The notes: generated by a model not told the origin, from the sequence alone. A stretch of 64,000 bases of DNA from Allobacillus halotolerans (GCF_028743495.1 NZ_CP117968.1); one strand, 5' to 3'. Counted from the stretch's first letter, positions 1 through 9,752 are shown. Numbers and translations are program-made.

Positions 1-1856
1 TTTTAACGGGACTGGCTGGAATTCAATTTTATGACTTGCAATTGGAAGTGATTGGCGCCAGTTATTTTATTTTAATGGGAGCCTATATATCCGGTGCCAC
101 GGTAGGTGCCGCAGTTGGTGTCATTGTTGGATTGATGCTGAGCTTCGTCAATATGATGGATCTATACCACGTTAGCTTGTTGGCACTTGCTGGATTGATG
201 GTCGGCTTACTAAAGGATATGCATCGATTGATCTCGGCATTCGGATTATTTCTCGCAGTTCTTTTAATCGGCTTTTACAATATTGAAGTGATTCAGTTTG
301 AACAGCTCGTAATCGAAGCATCTATCGCGACAGGGCTCTTTTTGCTTACACCACAAGGTTTATTGAAAAAAATTGCTGGATTCGTACCGGGGACCAATGA
401 AGAAAAAGAGAGTCAAGATCAGTACGCCGAAAAGATTCGCCATGTGACAGCAGAACGTGTGGAGCGCTTTTCGGAAATGTTTCAAGCCTTATCGCATAGC
501 TTTGCATCGATTGAGCAAGAGGGGAAGCAACTGGAGAATCAAGCAGAAGTGGATGAATATTTAAGCAGGGTCACTGAAAACACGTGTCAGTCATGCTTGA
601 AAAAGCATTCATGTTGGGTACAACATTTCGATCGTACATACCCTGTGTTGCGCGATATGATTCAATCCATCGAAGAAAAAGATACATCACGGACGAATTT
701 CAACGTTGGTAAGCTACGGAAATTTTGTGTAAAACCAGAACAGATGACAGACCAGATGCGTTACGAGCTTTCTTACTACCATGCCAATAAACGGTTAAAG
801 CAACAGGTGAAGGAAAGCAGGAAATTTGTTTCCGAACAATTGAATGGTGTTTCGGAAGTCATGAATAACTTCGCAAAAGAAATGATGAAGGAACGTGAAG
901 AGTATTCGTGGCATGAAGAGGAAATCCGCCGTGTGCTTGGTCAAATGAATATTTTGTTGGAACGTCTCGAGCTTTATTCAATCCATCAAGGAAATATCGA
1001 TATTGAACTGACCGCCTATTTCCATGATTATCACGGAGAAGCGGAGAAATTAATCGCCCCTTATTTATCCGACTTATTGGGAGAAACCGTCGTAGTTGAA
1101 AAAGAAGAAGCATTTGGAGGGCGGAATGGTTACCGGACGTTCCATTTAAGTTCCATTCGTAAATTTCAACTGACAACAGGAATCTCACATGCAGCAAAAA
1201 ACGGAAATTTCTTATCAGGTGATAGTTATATGATTAAGGAATTAGGAAAAAGCCGGTATGCCTTGGCGATCAGCGACGGAATGGGTAATGGAGAGCGAGC
1301 TTACCAAGAGAGTTCGGAAACGTTGCGGTTATTGCAACAAATATTAAATTCCGGCATTAGCGAAGAGGTAGCCATTCAATCCATCAATTCAATCCTTTCG
1401 CTGCGAACATCGGATGAGATCTATGCCACATTGGATTTAGCGATCGTTGACCTGCAACAACCTTACGTCAATTTCTTGAAAATTGGAGCGACCGTCAGTT
1501 ATATCCTACGTGGTAGTTCAATTTACCCGGTGGAGTCCGGAAATCTACCAATTGGAATATTGGAAGAATTTGATGTGGAACCAGTAAGGGAAGATCTAAA
1601 GGATGGCGATATTCTTGTCATGGCCAGTGATGGAATTTTGGAATCGACCGATCGGGCAGAAAACAGAGAAGCATGGTTGAAACGGAAACTGAGACACATG
1701 GAAACAAAGGATCCTCAAGAGATCGCAGACTTGTTGTTGGAAGAAGTGGTGCGAAGTAATTATGGGCAAATTGTTGACGATATGACGGTTTTGGTTGCAA
1801 AGGTAGATAAAAGCAAACCGAAGTGGGCTTCTTTTACTGCTTTCGTCGGTCTTTAA
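1..1856 (+). CDS. spoIIE: Stage II sporulation protein E, PP2C-type serine phosphatase (5' partial)
   Basis: SpoIIE is a membrane-anchored phosphatase of the asymmetric septum that dephosphorylates SpoIIAA and so releases sigma-F in the forespore. The reading frame is open from the first base; about 617 codons are visible, against roughly 820 in the family, so about 200 N-terminal residues lie upstream. The visible part has hydrophobic segments (about nt 48-350), a central region with a Cys cluster (nt 575-620), and a C-terminal PP2C domain with the Asp-Gly-Met-Gly-Asn motif near nt 1275 and Ser-Asp-Gly-Ile-Leu-Glu near nt 1625. An internal TTG at 36 is not a credible start. Followed by yabS and yabT as in B. 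subtilis. Confidence 0.95.
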   Translation, partial: LTGLAGIQFYDLQLEVIGASYFILMGAYISGATVGAAVGVIVGLMLSFVNMMDLYHVSLLALAGLMVGLLKDMHRLISAFGLFLAVLLIGFYNIEVIQFEQLVIEASIATGLFLLTPQGLLKKIAGFVPGTNEEKESQDQYAEKIRHVTAERVERFSEMFQALSHSFASIEQEGKQLENQAEVDEYLSRVTENTCQSCLKKHSCWVQHFDRTYPVLRDMIQSIEEKDTSRTNFNVGKLRKFCVKPEQMTDQMRYELSYYHANKRLKQQVKESRKFVSEQLNGVSEVMNNFAKEMMKEREEYSWHEEEIRRVLGQMNILLERLELYSIHQGNIDIELTAYFHDYHGEAEKLIAPYLSDLLGETVVVEKEEAFGGRNGYRTFHLSSIRKFQLTTGISHAAKNGNFLSGDSYMIKELGKSRYALAISDGMGNGERAYQESSETLRLLQQILNSGISEEVAIQSINSILSLRTSDEIYATLDLAIVDLQQPYVNFLKIGATVSYILRGSSIYPVESGNLPIGILEEFDVEPVREDLKDGDILVMASDGILESTDRAENREAWLKRKLRHMETKDPQEIADLLLEEVVRSNYGQIVDDMTVLVAKVDKSKPKWASFTAFVGL

Positions 1857-1942
1857 TGAAACAAGAACATTTTAACTCTCCATCGTATAAATGCTGTGAA
1901 ATAGGTCAAGAATGGAGATAAAAATAGAGGAGGCGATCGGCG

Positions 1943-2683
1943 ATGAGTAAAGGAACCATTCGACAAATTCTATTAATTACAGATGGTTGTTCAAACCAAG
2001 GGGAAGACCCGGTTCGTGTTAGTGAACAGATAGCGAAGCAAGGAATCTCTGTTAACGTCATTGGTGTCTTGGAAGATGACCAGACAGAAGACCCAACCGG
2101 GTTGACCGAAGTGAACGAAATTGCAGAGGCAGGAAATGGTGTCAGCCGGATTGTTTATGCAGAAGATTTATCGGAGACCGTCCAGATGGTTACCCAGCAG
2201 GCGATCACACAAACGATACAAGGTTACGTTTCAAAGGAACTAAAAGATATTTTCGGAAAAGAAGTAAATGAGGATGAACTATCACCGGAGACAAAGGAAG
2301 AAGTTCACGAGATCGTTGAGGATTTAGGTGAGACGGTCGACTTGCAAGTATTGATTTTGATTGACACAAGTGCGAGTATGCAGCACAAAATGTCTGCTGT
2401 ACGGGAGTCATTGAATGATTTAGTCATTAGTTTAAGAGCACGTATGGGAAGCTATTATTTCTCCATCTATCATTTTCCGACGCGTAGACAAATTACGAAA
2501 AGGCTTCTTTCATGGACAAACGAAGGAGCAGAAATCGCAAAAGTATTTCCGAAACTTGCTACAGGGGGAATTACTCCAACTGGAGCAGCGTTGAAGGAAG
2601 CGGTGAAGATGTTCGACGAAGACGTGATTGGAGAGGAACCACATTATGACATCATCGATTCATCCTACCGTTCATCTAGCTAA
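1943..2683 (+). CDS. yabS: VWA-domain protein YabS
   Basis: A soluble von Willebrand factor A-like protein of 246 residues, the length expected for YabS. The second half carries a MIDAS-type motif Asp-Thr-Ser-Ala-Ser (near nt 2360) for metal-dependent ligand binding, and a Thr-Gly-Gly-Ile-Thr-Pro-Thr-Gly segment near nt 2568. The ATG follows an AGGAGG at 1928-1933. The molecular role is not established; the position between spoIIE and the kinase gene yabT suggests a link to sporulation. Its 3' end overlaps the kinase gene by 38 bases, so the two are probably translationally coupled. Confidence 0.85.
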   Translation: MSKGTIRQILLITDGCSNQGEDPVRVSEQIAKQGISVNVIGVLEDDQTEDPTGLTEVNEIAEAGNGVSRIVYAEDLSETVQMVTQQAITQTIQGYVSKELKDIFGKEVNEDELSPETKEEVHEIVEDLGETVDLQVLILIDTSASMQHKMSAVRESLNDLVISLRARMGSYYFSIYHFPTRRQITKRLLSWTNEGAEIAKVFPKLATGGITPTGAALKEAVKMFDEDVIGEEPHYDIIDSSYRSSS

Positions 2684-3614
2684 CGGTACGAAGATTGTTG
2701 GCAAATGGCATAAGCAGACCTATAAAGTTATTCGTCAAATTGGTGAGGGTGCAAGAGGATCCATTTATCTTGTCAAAGGGAGTCAAGGGCTGAATGCGTT
2801 GAAAATCAGCAAGGATTCTTCTGTCATCACCCGCGAGGCAAAAATTCTTCGACTCATGAAAAAGGTCCAGGGCGTACAGCTTGGACCTTTTTTAATCGAT
2901 GTTGATGACTTTAACCTACGTCAGACACAATACTCTTTTTATGTCATGGAATATGTGGATGGCATACGCATTAAAGATTGGTACCATCCAAGTAAAGCGT
3001 CGCAACTTGCAATCGTGGTCAAACAGCTTCTTTTCCAGTTGCATCATCTTCATCTCGCCGGATATATTTTCGGTGATTTGAAGTTAGAAAATTTACTGAT
3101 TGACCGGAAAACGAAGCAAGTAAGACTGATTGATTTTGGTGGCGTTACACAGGTAGGAAGGTCTGTACGTGAATATACGAGTTACTATGATCGCGGTTAC
3201 TGGCAAAAGGGCGAACGAAAAGCCGACCCTGCATATGACTTATTTGCTCTCGCCATTTGTATTCTCCAACTGGACCCTACATTTAAACGGGTGGCTACCA
3301 ATCGACGAGAGTTAGTGAAGTTAATCGGTCAAAGCCGCACACTTGAAGCGTATCATCCAGTTTTAAAGAAAGCCGTACAAGGTGACTATAAACAAGCGAT
3401 GCAAATGAAAAAAGATTTAGATCGCATACAACTGAACCAACGAAGAAAAACAGGAAGAAGAAAGACGACTCCCGTCACGAAGAAATCAGTCAGCCAACCA
3501 ACTCCCCAACACCTCCAATCAGCCAAGCAGTCGATGAAAAAAGAGGTGGTCGGTATTGGTTCGCTTTTGTTCGTGCAATTTTCATTATTGGTCAGTTTTT
3601 ATTATTGGTTTTAA
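2646..3614 (+). CDS. yabT: Membrane-anchored Hanks-type serine/threonine protein kinase YabT
   Basis: Hanks-type kinase of 322 residues. The Gly-rich loop (Gly-Glu-Gly-Ala-Arg-Gly), the Lys of ALKIS, a catalytic loop Gly-Asp-Leu-Lys-Leu-Glu-Asn near nt 3073 (usual His-Arg-Asp replaced by Phe-Gly-Asp) and a DFG motif near nt 3138 are visible. A basic linker then leads to one C-terminal hydrophobic segment, the YabT architecture. B. subtilis YabT is a sporulation-linked kinase activated by DNA. I chose ATG 2646 because GGAGAGG at 2630-2636 is well spaced from it; a TTG at 2628 would add six residues. Confidence 0.88.
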   Translation: MTSSIHPTVHLANGTKIVGKWHKQTYKVIRQIGEGARGSIYLVKGSQGLNALKISKDSSVITREAKILRLMKKVQGVQLGPFLIDVDDFNLRQTQYSFYVMEYVDGIRIKDWYHPSKASQLAIVVKQLLFQLHHLHLAGYIFGDLKLENLLIDRKTKQVRLIDFGGVTQVGRSVREYTSYYDRGYWQKGERKADPAYDLFALAICILQLDPTFKRVATNRRELVKLIGQSRTLEAYHPVLKKAVQGDYKQAMQMKKDLDRIQLNQRRKTGRRKTTPVTKKSVSQPTPQHLQSAKQSMKKEVVGIGSLLFVQFSLLVSFYYWF

Positions 3615-3626
3615 CGAAAGCATTCG

Positions 3627-3656
3627 TTGAATCTAGTTGAATAGTGGTGATATACT
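3627..3656 (+). promoter_or_regulatory. Sigma-A promoter for tilS
   Basis: TTGAAT at 3627-3632, 18-bp spacer, TATACT at 3651-3656 preceded by TGA (extended -10). It lies 39 bases before the tilS start and would also drive hpt. Confidence 0.6.
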
Positions 3657-3694
3657 GTAATGAATGTATATGATGAAAAACGGAGTGCGGGCGA

Positions 3695-5074
3695 ATGCTT
3701 TTACAAACCATTTTGACGTTTAATCAAAAGCATCAATTGTTTAAGCAAAAAGATACGTTGTATTTGGCGGTTTCAGGCGGACCAGATTCAATGGCCATGC
3801 TTGAATTTTTTTATCAAATTAAGGAAACATGGTCACTGGATATTAACGTTATTACAGTTGACCATCAGCTTCGCGGAGAAGACTCAAAAAAAGATGTGGA
3901 GTTCGTTAAAAAAGAAGCCGCTAAACGAGGATTACCTGTTATCGAAGGTAAGGTAGATGTGAAAGCTTATCAAAAAAATCATCAAATAGGTACGCAAGAA
4001 GCGGCAAGGACGCTCAGATACGATTTTTTCCAGAAACAATTGCGCGGTCAAAAAAAAGCCAAGCTGGTTACCGCACATCACGCAGATGATCAAGCGGAAA
4101 CGATATTAATGCAACTTGGCAAAGGAGTCCGGCCCAAGGGGATTCCTGCTAGTGGGCAATTTGAAGGCTTCCAACTGATCCGTCCTTTTTTATGTGTCAG
4201 TAAACAGGCGTTGATTTCGTACGCCGAGGAGAATGAAGTTCCTTATCATCAGGATCCTTCCAATGAGGAGGATACATACACACGTAATCGATTTCGAAAA
4301 TATGTACTGCCTTTTTTTAAGAGCGAAAATCCGAATTTTCTTGAAGGTGTGCAAAGAATCGCGGAAATCCAACGTGATGAAGACCTGATTTTGGATGAAG
4401 TGATGGAAGAAAAAATGCGACACTTCACTCAGTTTTATGAACAAAAAGTGACTTTTTCAATAGATGGTTTCCTTGAACTTCCTTTACCTTTACAAAGAAG
4501 AGGGTTTCATCTAATATTAAACTATCTTCAAGTTCCAATAGGGAAAAAAGATTATTTTTTTGATTTTTTGGAATGGCTTCAAGCAGAAAAGCCGAATGCT
4601 ACATATTCTTTTCAAGAAGATTATAGCTGGATTAAGAGCTATGGACAATGTGAAATACGGAAGAAAACAGGGTTCACCTCTTCATTTTCCGAAAAAATCC
4701 AGTTAAATGAGACACAACACTTACCGGGCGGTTGGACAGTGACCGTGGAGGAAGTACAATCGAACACAAACAAGCTTTTCAATGAGAATGTTTTTGTTTG
4801 TGATCGCCGGCTTATCGAATTTCCTTTACACATCCGCACTCGGAATCCCGGAGATCGAATTCGACTTTTAGGATTAGCGGGTACGAAAAAAGTGAAGGAT
4901 ATATTTATCGATAAAAAAGTACCAGCCGTTGACCGAGATACGTGGCCAATTGTGGTAAATGGAGATGGAGAAATCCTTTGGCTGCCTTTATTGGCCCGGA
5001 GCGAGTTGGGTGTTCTTAGTGATCATGCGACTTCCTATGTTGTGATTCGCGTGAACCGCCAAGAGAAAAATTGA
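3695..5074 (+). CDS. tilS: tRNA(Ile)-lysidine synthase
   Basis: Ligates lysine to C34 of the CAU-anticodon tRNA(Ile), changing its decoding from AUG to AUA; ATP-dependent and essential in Bacillus. The protein has 459 residues. The N-type PP-loop SGGPDS is at residues 27-32, followed by the family's HHADDQAET segment (nt 4076-4102), and the C-terminal TilS domain has the Arg-Asn-Pro-Gly-Asp-Arg-Ile motif near nt 4838. Starts at ATG 3695 and is followed 29 bases later by hpt, the normal tilS-hpt pairing. Confidence 0.96.
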   Translation: MLLQTILTFNQKHQLFKQKDTLYLAVSGGPDSMAMLEFFYQIKETWSLDINVITVDHQLRGEDSKKDVEFVKKEAAKRGLPVIEGKVDVKAYQKNHQIGTQEAARTLRYDFFQKQLRGQKKAKLVTAHHADDQAETILMQLGKGVRPKGIPASGQFEGFQLIRPFLCVSKQALISYAEENEVPYHQDPSNEEDTYTRNRFRKYVLPFFKSENPNFLEGVQRIAEIQRDEDLILDEVMEEKMRHFTQFYEQKVTFSIDGFLELPLPLQRRGFHLILNYLQVPIGKKDYFFDFLEWLQAEKPNATYSFQEDYSWIKSYGQCEIRKKTGFTSSFSEKIQLNETQHLPGGWTVTVEEVQSNTNKLFNENVFVCDRRLIEFPLHIRTRNPGDRIRLLGLAGTKKVKDIFIDKKVPAVDRDTWPIVVNGDGEILWLPLLARSELGVLSDHATSYVVIRVNRQEKN

Positions 5075-5103
5075 AGGACCAACGAAGATTAGGAGGACCG
5101 TCC

Positions 5104-5640
5104 ATGCATAATGAGATCGAGGAAATTTTATTTACAGAAGAAGAGATACAGAAACAAACAAAGGAACTGGGACAAACGATTACTGAGCAGTTTGAAGGAA
5201 AATTCCCATTAGCGATTGGCGTTTTGAAAGGCGCCATGCCTTTTATGAGTGATTTATTGAAAAATGTGAACACACATGTGGAAATGGATTTTATGGATGT
5301 TTCCAGCTACGGTGGTGGCATGGAATCGAGTGGAGAAGTTCGAATCGTGAAAGACTTAAACACACAAGTCAAAGGTCGCGATTTACTAATTATTGAAGAT
5401 ATTATTGATAGTGGTTTGACGTTAGGTTATTTGGTTGAATTGTTTAAGCACCGAGGAGCCAAGTCGATCACCATTGTAACCTTGTTGGATAAACCAAGTG
5501 GTCGTAAAGCAGATATTTCGGCTGACTTAGTCGGTTTCGAAGTGCCAGATGCATTTGTAGTCGGTTATGGACTGGATTTCCAAGAAAAATATCGGAACCT
5601 TCCTTATATCGGTGTGTTGAAACCTGAAATTTATTCATAG
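5104..5640 (+). CDS. hpt: Hypoxanthine phosphoribosyltransferase
   Basis: Purine salvage: converts hypoxanthine (and guanine) with PRPP to IMP or GMP. The 178-residue protein has the PRPP-binding signature IIEDIIDSGLT (nt 5392-5424) and is close to the usual 180 residues. The start is ATG 5104, seven bases after AGGAGG at 5091-5096; an upstream in-frame TTG at 5071 has no comparable ribosome binding site. Co-transcribed with tilS; in B. subtilis TilS and HprT are also encoded just before ftsH. Confidence 0.95.
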   Translation: MHNEIEEILFTEEEIQKQTKELGQTITEQFEGKFPLAIGVLKGAMPFMSDLLKNVNTHVEMDFMDVSSYGGGMESSGEVRIVKDLNTQVKGRDLLIIEDIIDSGLTLGYLVELFKHRGAKSITIVTLLDKPSGRKADISADLVGFEVPDAFVVGYGLDFQEKYRNLPYIGVLKPEIYS

Positions 5641-5739
5641 AATGAGTTGAATCCTTTGTAGAACAAGCGGTTGTTTGTAGTGGTCCATGTAATAATAAAG
5701 CTAAATTGAAATGATTTGGGAAAAGTCAAGACTTTATAG

Positions 5740-5769
5740 TTGAGTGAGTGAAAAATATTGTGATAGTAT
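5740..5769 (+). promoter_or_regulatory. Possible sigma-A promoter for ftsH
   Basis: TTGAGT at 5740-5745 and TAGTAT at 5764-5769 with an 18-bp spacer, in the 163-base gap before ftsH. Both boxes are imperfect, so this is tentative. Confidence 0.35.
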
Positions 5770-5803
5770 GAGTTTAGTTTTGTGCTTTAGGAGGAGGTAA
5801 GTA

Positions 5804-7867
5804 ATGAGTCGGGTGTTCCGTAATACCATATTTTATTTGGTTATATTCTTGATTCTGATTGCGATTGTCAGCATGTTTAATAGCCCTGCATCAGAGACAG
5901 AACAAATGAATTATAACCAATTCACTGAAGTGTTAGAAGAAGGTCAAGTAAATGAAATGACCTTGCAATATACAAATTTTGCTTATGAAGTCCGTGGTGA
6001 ATACACGGGAGATGAAGGTACACAAAGTTTCATTGCTGAAATTCCAGCAAATGATGAGATCATTAATGCGATTGTAACGCAAGCGAATCAACAAAGTGAG
6101 TTGACTGTTGAGCCAGCTGAAGAACCAAGTGCGTGGGCTCGGGTTCTAACGACGTTGATTCCTTTCATCATCATCTTTATTCTATTCTTCTTCTTGCTTA
6201 GCCAAATGCAAGGCGGCGGCGGTAAGATGATGAACTTCGGTAAGAGTAAAGCGAAAATGTATACCGAAGATAAGAAGAAAACAAGATTTACCGATGTTGC
6301 CGGTGCTGATGAAGAGAAACAGGAACTTGTAGAAGTGGTTGAATTCTTGAAAGATCCACGGAAGTTCTCTGCTCTCGGTGCACGTATTCCGAAAGGTGTT
6401 CTACTCGTTGGACCTCCTGGTACCGGTAAAACGCTTCTTGCGAAAGCTGTTGCAGGTGAAGCGGGCGTTCCGTTCTTCTCCATCAGTGGTTCCGATTTCG
6501 TAGAGATGTTTGTCGGTGTTGGTGCATCACGTGTTCGTGACTTGTTTGAAAACGCGAAGAAGAACGCACCATGTATCATCTTCATTGACGAAATTGATGC
6601 TGTCGGTCGTCAACGTGGCGCGGGTGTCGGTGGTGGACATGATGAGCGTGAACAAACATTGAACCAACTTCTTGTTGAGATGGATGGTTTCGGTGTGAAC
6701 GAAGGAATTATCATCATGGCAGCTACGAACCGTCCGGACATTCTTGACCCAGCATTGCTTCGTCCAGGTCGTTTTGACAGACAGATACCTGTCAATGCGC
6801 CAGACGTAAAAGGACGTACAGAAGTGCTTGGTGTTCATGCGAAGGACAAACCACTTGCGAATGACGTTAGCTTGAAGACGATTGCGATGCGTACACCAGG
6901 TTTCTCAGGTGCTGACTTAGAAAACTTACTAAACGAAGCCGCACTCGTTGCAGCTCGTGAAGATGCTAAGATGATTAATATGTCACACGTTGATGAAGCT
7001 ATTGACCGTGTGATTGCAGGTCCAGCGAAGAAGAGCCGTGTAATCTCTAAAAAAGAGAAAAACATCGTCGCTTATCACGAAAGTGGCCATACTGTCATCG
7101 GCGTTGTGCTGAACGATGCAGACATGGTACACAAAGTAACGATTGTTCCTCGTGGCCAGGCAGGCGGTTATGCCGTTATGCTTCCGAGAGAGGACCGTTA
7201 TTTCCAAACAAAACCAGAGTTATTGGATAAAATCACTGGATTGCTTGGCGGACGTGTTGCTGAGGAAGTTATGTTCAATGAAGCAAGTACAGGAGCTCAT
7301 AACGACTTCCAACGTGCAACAAGTATTGCCAGACGGATGGTCACTGAGTTTGGTATGAGTGAAAAACTAGGTCCACTACAGTTCGGTAGTTCTGGTGGCG
7401 GTCAAGTATTCTTAGGTCGCGACCTACAAAACGAACCGAATTACAGTGATAAAATTGCTTATGAAATTGACTTAGAAATTCAAAACATTATCAACACATG
7501 TTACGAACGGGCTAAAGAAATTATCACGAAGCATAAAGAACAGCTTGAATTAATTGCTCAAACCTTACTTGAGGTCGAAACATTGGATGCAGACCAAATC
7601 GATGGCCTCTTCTATCACGGAAAACTTCCTGAGCCAAAAGAAGAGAGTGTCGAAGAGCAATTAAGTGAAGTTGACAATACGAAGTCTGATTATAAAGAAG
7701 ACGAATCTGATGCGGACTCCGAGCAAACGGAAAACCGTGAAGAACGCTCAGATGTGAAAGTGAACATTAACCGTCAAGAGAATGATTCTTCAGTTGTTGA
7801 TTCGGAAGATACAGATCAAGACAAAGAGCCGAAAAAACCAGAAGATGATCCAAACCGTAAAGAATAA
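5804..7867 (+). CDS. ftsH: ATP-dependent membrane zinc metalloprotease FtsH
   Basis: Hexameric AAA+ protease of the cytoplasmic membrane that degrades unassembled or short-lived membrane and regulatory proteins. The 687 residues hold TM1 (about 9-27), an extracytoplasmic loop, TM2 (about 116-133), Walker A GPPGTGKT at 203-210, Walker B IIFIDEID around 258-265, and the zinc site HESGH at 425-429. The last 75 or so residues are a long, strongly acidic tail (Glu/Asp-rich), longer than needed for activity and typical of the variable FtsH C-terminus. A GGAGGAGG ribosome binding site precedes ATG 5804, and a strong terminator follows. Confidence 0.97.
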   Translation: MSRVFRNTIFYLVIFLILIAIVSMFNSPASETEQMNYNQFTEVLEEGQVNEMTLQYTNFAYEVRGEYTGDEGTQSFIAEIPANDEIINAIVTQANQQSELTVEPAEEPSAWARVLTTLIPFIIIFILFFFLLSQMQGGGGKMMNFGKSKAKMYTEDKKKTRFTDVAGADEEKQELVEVVEFLKDPRKFSALGARIPKGVLLVGPPGTGKTLLAKAVAGEAGVPFFSISGSDFVEMFVGVGASRVRDLFENAKKNAPCIIFIDEIDAVGRQRGAGVGGGHDEREQTLNQLLVEMDGFGVNEGIIIMAATNRPDILDPALLRPGRFDRQIPVNAPDVKGRTEVLGVHAKDKPLANDVSLKTIAMRTPGFSGADLENLLNEAALVAAREDAKMINMSHVDEAIDRVIAGPAKKSRVISKKEKNIVAYHESGHTVIGVVLNDADMVHKVTIVPRGQAGGYAVMLPREDRYFQTKPELLDKITGLLGGRVAEEVMFNEASTGAHNDFQRATSIARRMVTEFGMSEKLGPLQFGSSGGGQVFLGRDLQNEPNYSDKIAYEIDLEIQNIINTCYERAKEIITKHKEQLELIAQTLLEVETLDADQIDGLFYHGKLPEPKEESVEEQLSEVDNTKSDYKEDESDADSEQTENREERSDVKVNINRQENDSSVVDSEDTDQDKEPKKPEDDPNRKE

Positions 7868-7883
7868 TAAGAGGTTATATGTC

Positions 7884-7922
7884 AGCGAAACACTAATCGA
7901 TTGATTGGTGTTTCGCTTTTTC
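7884..7922 (+). terminator. Rho-independent terminator after ftsH
   Basis: 15-bp stem (7884-7898 with 7903-7917, one G-T pair), 4-base loop, then a T run from 7917. Confidence 0.88.
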
Positions 7923-8013
7923 ATTTGAATATAAAGTCTGCCGTATAACAAAAACCAACACGTATGAAAATTTGTAAAATGAGAACTCTTATTACACATC
8001 ACGTTGCCAATTG

Positions 8014-8022
8014 TGATATGAT
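8014..8022 (+). promoter_or_regulatory. Extended -10 promoter for coaX
   Basis: TGA-TATGAT at 8014-8022, 36 bases before the coaX start. No good -35 box at normal spacing, as expected for an extended -10 promoter. Confidence 0.5.
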
Positions 8023-8058
8023 TTACGATGAAAAACCAGATAGAAATGGGTTGAACTT

Positions 8059-8832
8059 ATGATCTTTGTTTTAGATGTCGGAAATACGAATACTGTACTT
8101 GGCGCGTTTGAAGATGACAAGCTAATCTATCAATGGAGAATTAAAACGGATCGTTTCAAAACAGAAGATGAATATGCGATGAATATAAAAGCATTATTGC
8201 GACACCACGGACTATATTTCAGTGATTTTAAAGGCGTAATTATTTCGTCCGTTGTGCCACCAGCTATGTTTGCGCTGGAACATATGAGTGAAAAATATTT
8301 TAAAACAAAAGCATTGGTTGTCGGTGAGAATTCCGTAAAAACGGACCTAAAAATGAATTATCCTCAACCGCAGGAAGTCGGGGCAGATCGGATTGTAAAC
8401 GCAATCGGGGGAATTAAAGAATACGGAGCTCCATTAATTATCGTTGATTTCGGAACAGCAACGACTTTTTGTTATATCAATGAAAAGGAAGAGTATAGCG
8501 GAGGGCTTATTTCCCCGGGAATAAAAATTTCGACGGAAGCACTTTATACAAAGGCCGCAAAACTGCCAAGAATTGAAATTGCCCGACCCGACTCAGTAAT
8601 CGGAACATCAACCGTTGGAGCCATGCAGTCAGGTGTATTTTATGGCTACGTCGGACAAGTGGATGAGCTTGTGCGTCGCATGAAAGAAGAAGCCGGGACA
8701 GATCCAACCGTTATAGCAACAGGTGGATTGGCTAAACTAATCGGAAAAGGCTCCAGAACGATTGATTATGTCGATGATTCGTTAACGTTAAAAGGTTTAT
8801 ATGAAATTTATCAAAACAATACAAAGGATTGA
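8059..8832 (+). CDS. coaX: Type III pantothenate kinase
   Basis: Phosphorylates pantothenate, the first step of coenzyme A synthesis; the type III enzyme needs a monovalent cation and resists CoA feedback. The 257-residue protein begins with the ASKHA phosphate-binding motif DVGNTNT at residues 6-12 and has the family's GADR segment (near nt 8382) and DFGTATT (near nt 8449). The ribosome binding site before ATG 8059 is poor, but the N-terminus aligns with the family from the first residue. hslO follows after six bases. Confidence 0.95.
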   Translation: MIFVLDVGNTNTVLGAFEDDKLIYQWRIKTDRFKTEDEYAMNIKALLRHHGLYFSDFKGVIISSVVPPAMFALEHMSEKYFKTKALVVGENSVKTDLKMNYPQPQEVGADRIVNAIGGIKEYGAPLIIVDFGTATTFCYINEKEEYSGGLISPGIKISTEALYTKAAKLPRIEIARPDSVIGTSTVGAMQSGVFYGYVGQVDELVRRMKEEAGTDPTVIATGGLAKLIGKGSRTIDYVDDSLTLKGLYEIYQNNTKD

Positions 8833-8838
8833 TGATAT

Positions 8839-9711
8839 ATGAAGGATTATATGATTCGAGCAACGGCATACGAAGGAGCGGTACGGGCATTTGCCATCCG
8901 CTCGACAGACACCGTTAATGAAAATTGTTCGAGGTTAGATACGTGGCCAACGGCTTCGGCTGCACTGGGTCGAACCGTAACCATATCTGCCATGATGGGG
9001 TGGATGTTGAAAAATGAAGACAAATTAACCGTCAAGCTAGAAGGTGATGGACCGATTGGTGCAGTCATTGCGGATAGTAATGCGAATGGCGAAGTCCGCG
9101 GTTATGTGATGAATCCACATGTAGATTTTGAGTCCAACGAACAAGGCAAATTGGATGTCAAAAGAGCCGTAGGAACGAATGGTTCTTTAAGCGTCGTAAA
9201 AGACTTAGGATTGAAAAATAACTTTACGGGGCAGGTACCAATTATCTCAGGAGAAGTCAGCGAAGATTTCACGTATTACTTTGTCAATTCTGAGCAAATC
9301 CCGTCTGCAGTCGGTGCAGGTGTTTTAGTCGACACAGATTATTCCATTCTGGCTGCTGGAGGTTTTATTATTCAAGTGATGCCAGGCGCTTCTGAAGAAA
9401 TCATCTCAAAACTTGAAAAACGCGTCGGAGAAATTCCTGCAATTTCTACAATGATTCAAGAAGGAAAAAGTCCAGAAGACATCTTAGGTATCTTTTTTGA
9501 AGGAGAAGACTGGAAAATCAATGAGCAATCCGATGTTCGTTTCCAGTGTCACTGCTCAAAAGAGCGTGTAGAAAACTCCATCCGTGGATTAGGCGATGAA
9601 GAAATCGATGAGATGATCGAGGAAGACGGCGGCGCTGAAGCTACTTGTCATTTCTGTAATGAACGTTATTATTTAACAGTTGAAGAATTAGCTGCCTTAA
9701 AATCATCTTAA
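8839..9711 (+). CDS. hslO: Hsp33 redox-regulated chaperonin
   Basis: Cytoplasmic holdase activated by oxidative unfolding. The 290-residue protein ends with the zinc-binding redox switch: Cys237 and Cys239 (CxC) and Cys270 and Cys273 (CxxC), all present. It is the second gene of a coaX-hslO pair. In B. subtilis hslO is followed by yacD, cysK and the pab genes; here folP follows 41 bases later, so that segment is missing. Confidence 0.95.
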   Translation: MKDYMIRATAYEGAVRAFAIRSTDTVNENCSRLDTWPTASAALGRTVTISAMMGWMLKNEDKLTVKLEGDGPIGAVIADSNANGEVRGYVMNPHVDFESNEQGKLDVKRAVGTNGSLSVVKDLGLKNNFTGQVPIISGEVSEDFTYYFVNSEQIPSAVGAGVLVDTDYSILAAGGFIIQVMPGASEEIISKLEKRVGEIPAISTMIQEGKSPEDILGIFFEGEDWKINEQSDVRFQCHCSKERVENSIRGLGDEEIDEMIEEDGGAEATCHFCNERYYLTVEELAALKSS

Positions 9712-9752
9712 CTGGCCAGAAAAAGAGACCTAAAGCTTGAGGGGGCTGGGAT

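Noticed and set aside
6088..6585. Antisense frame of 165 codons opposite ftsH
   Set aside because: Shadow of a codon-biased gene; no ribosome binding site and low-complexity composition (Ser/Pro/Lys runs).
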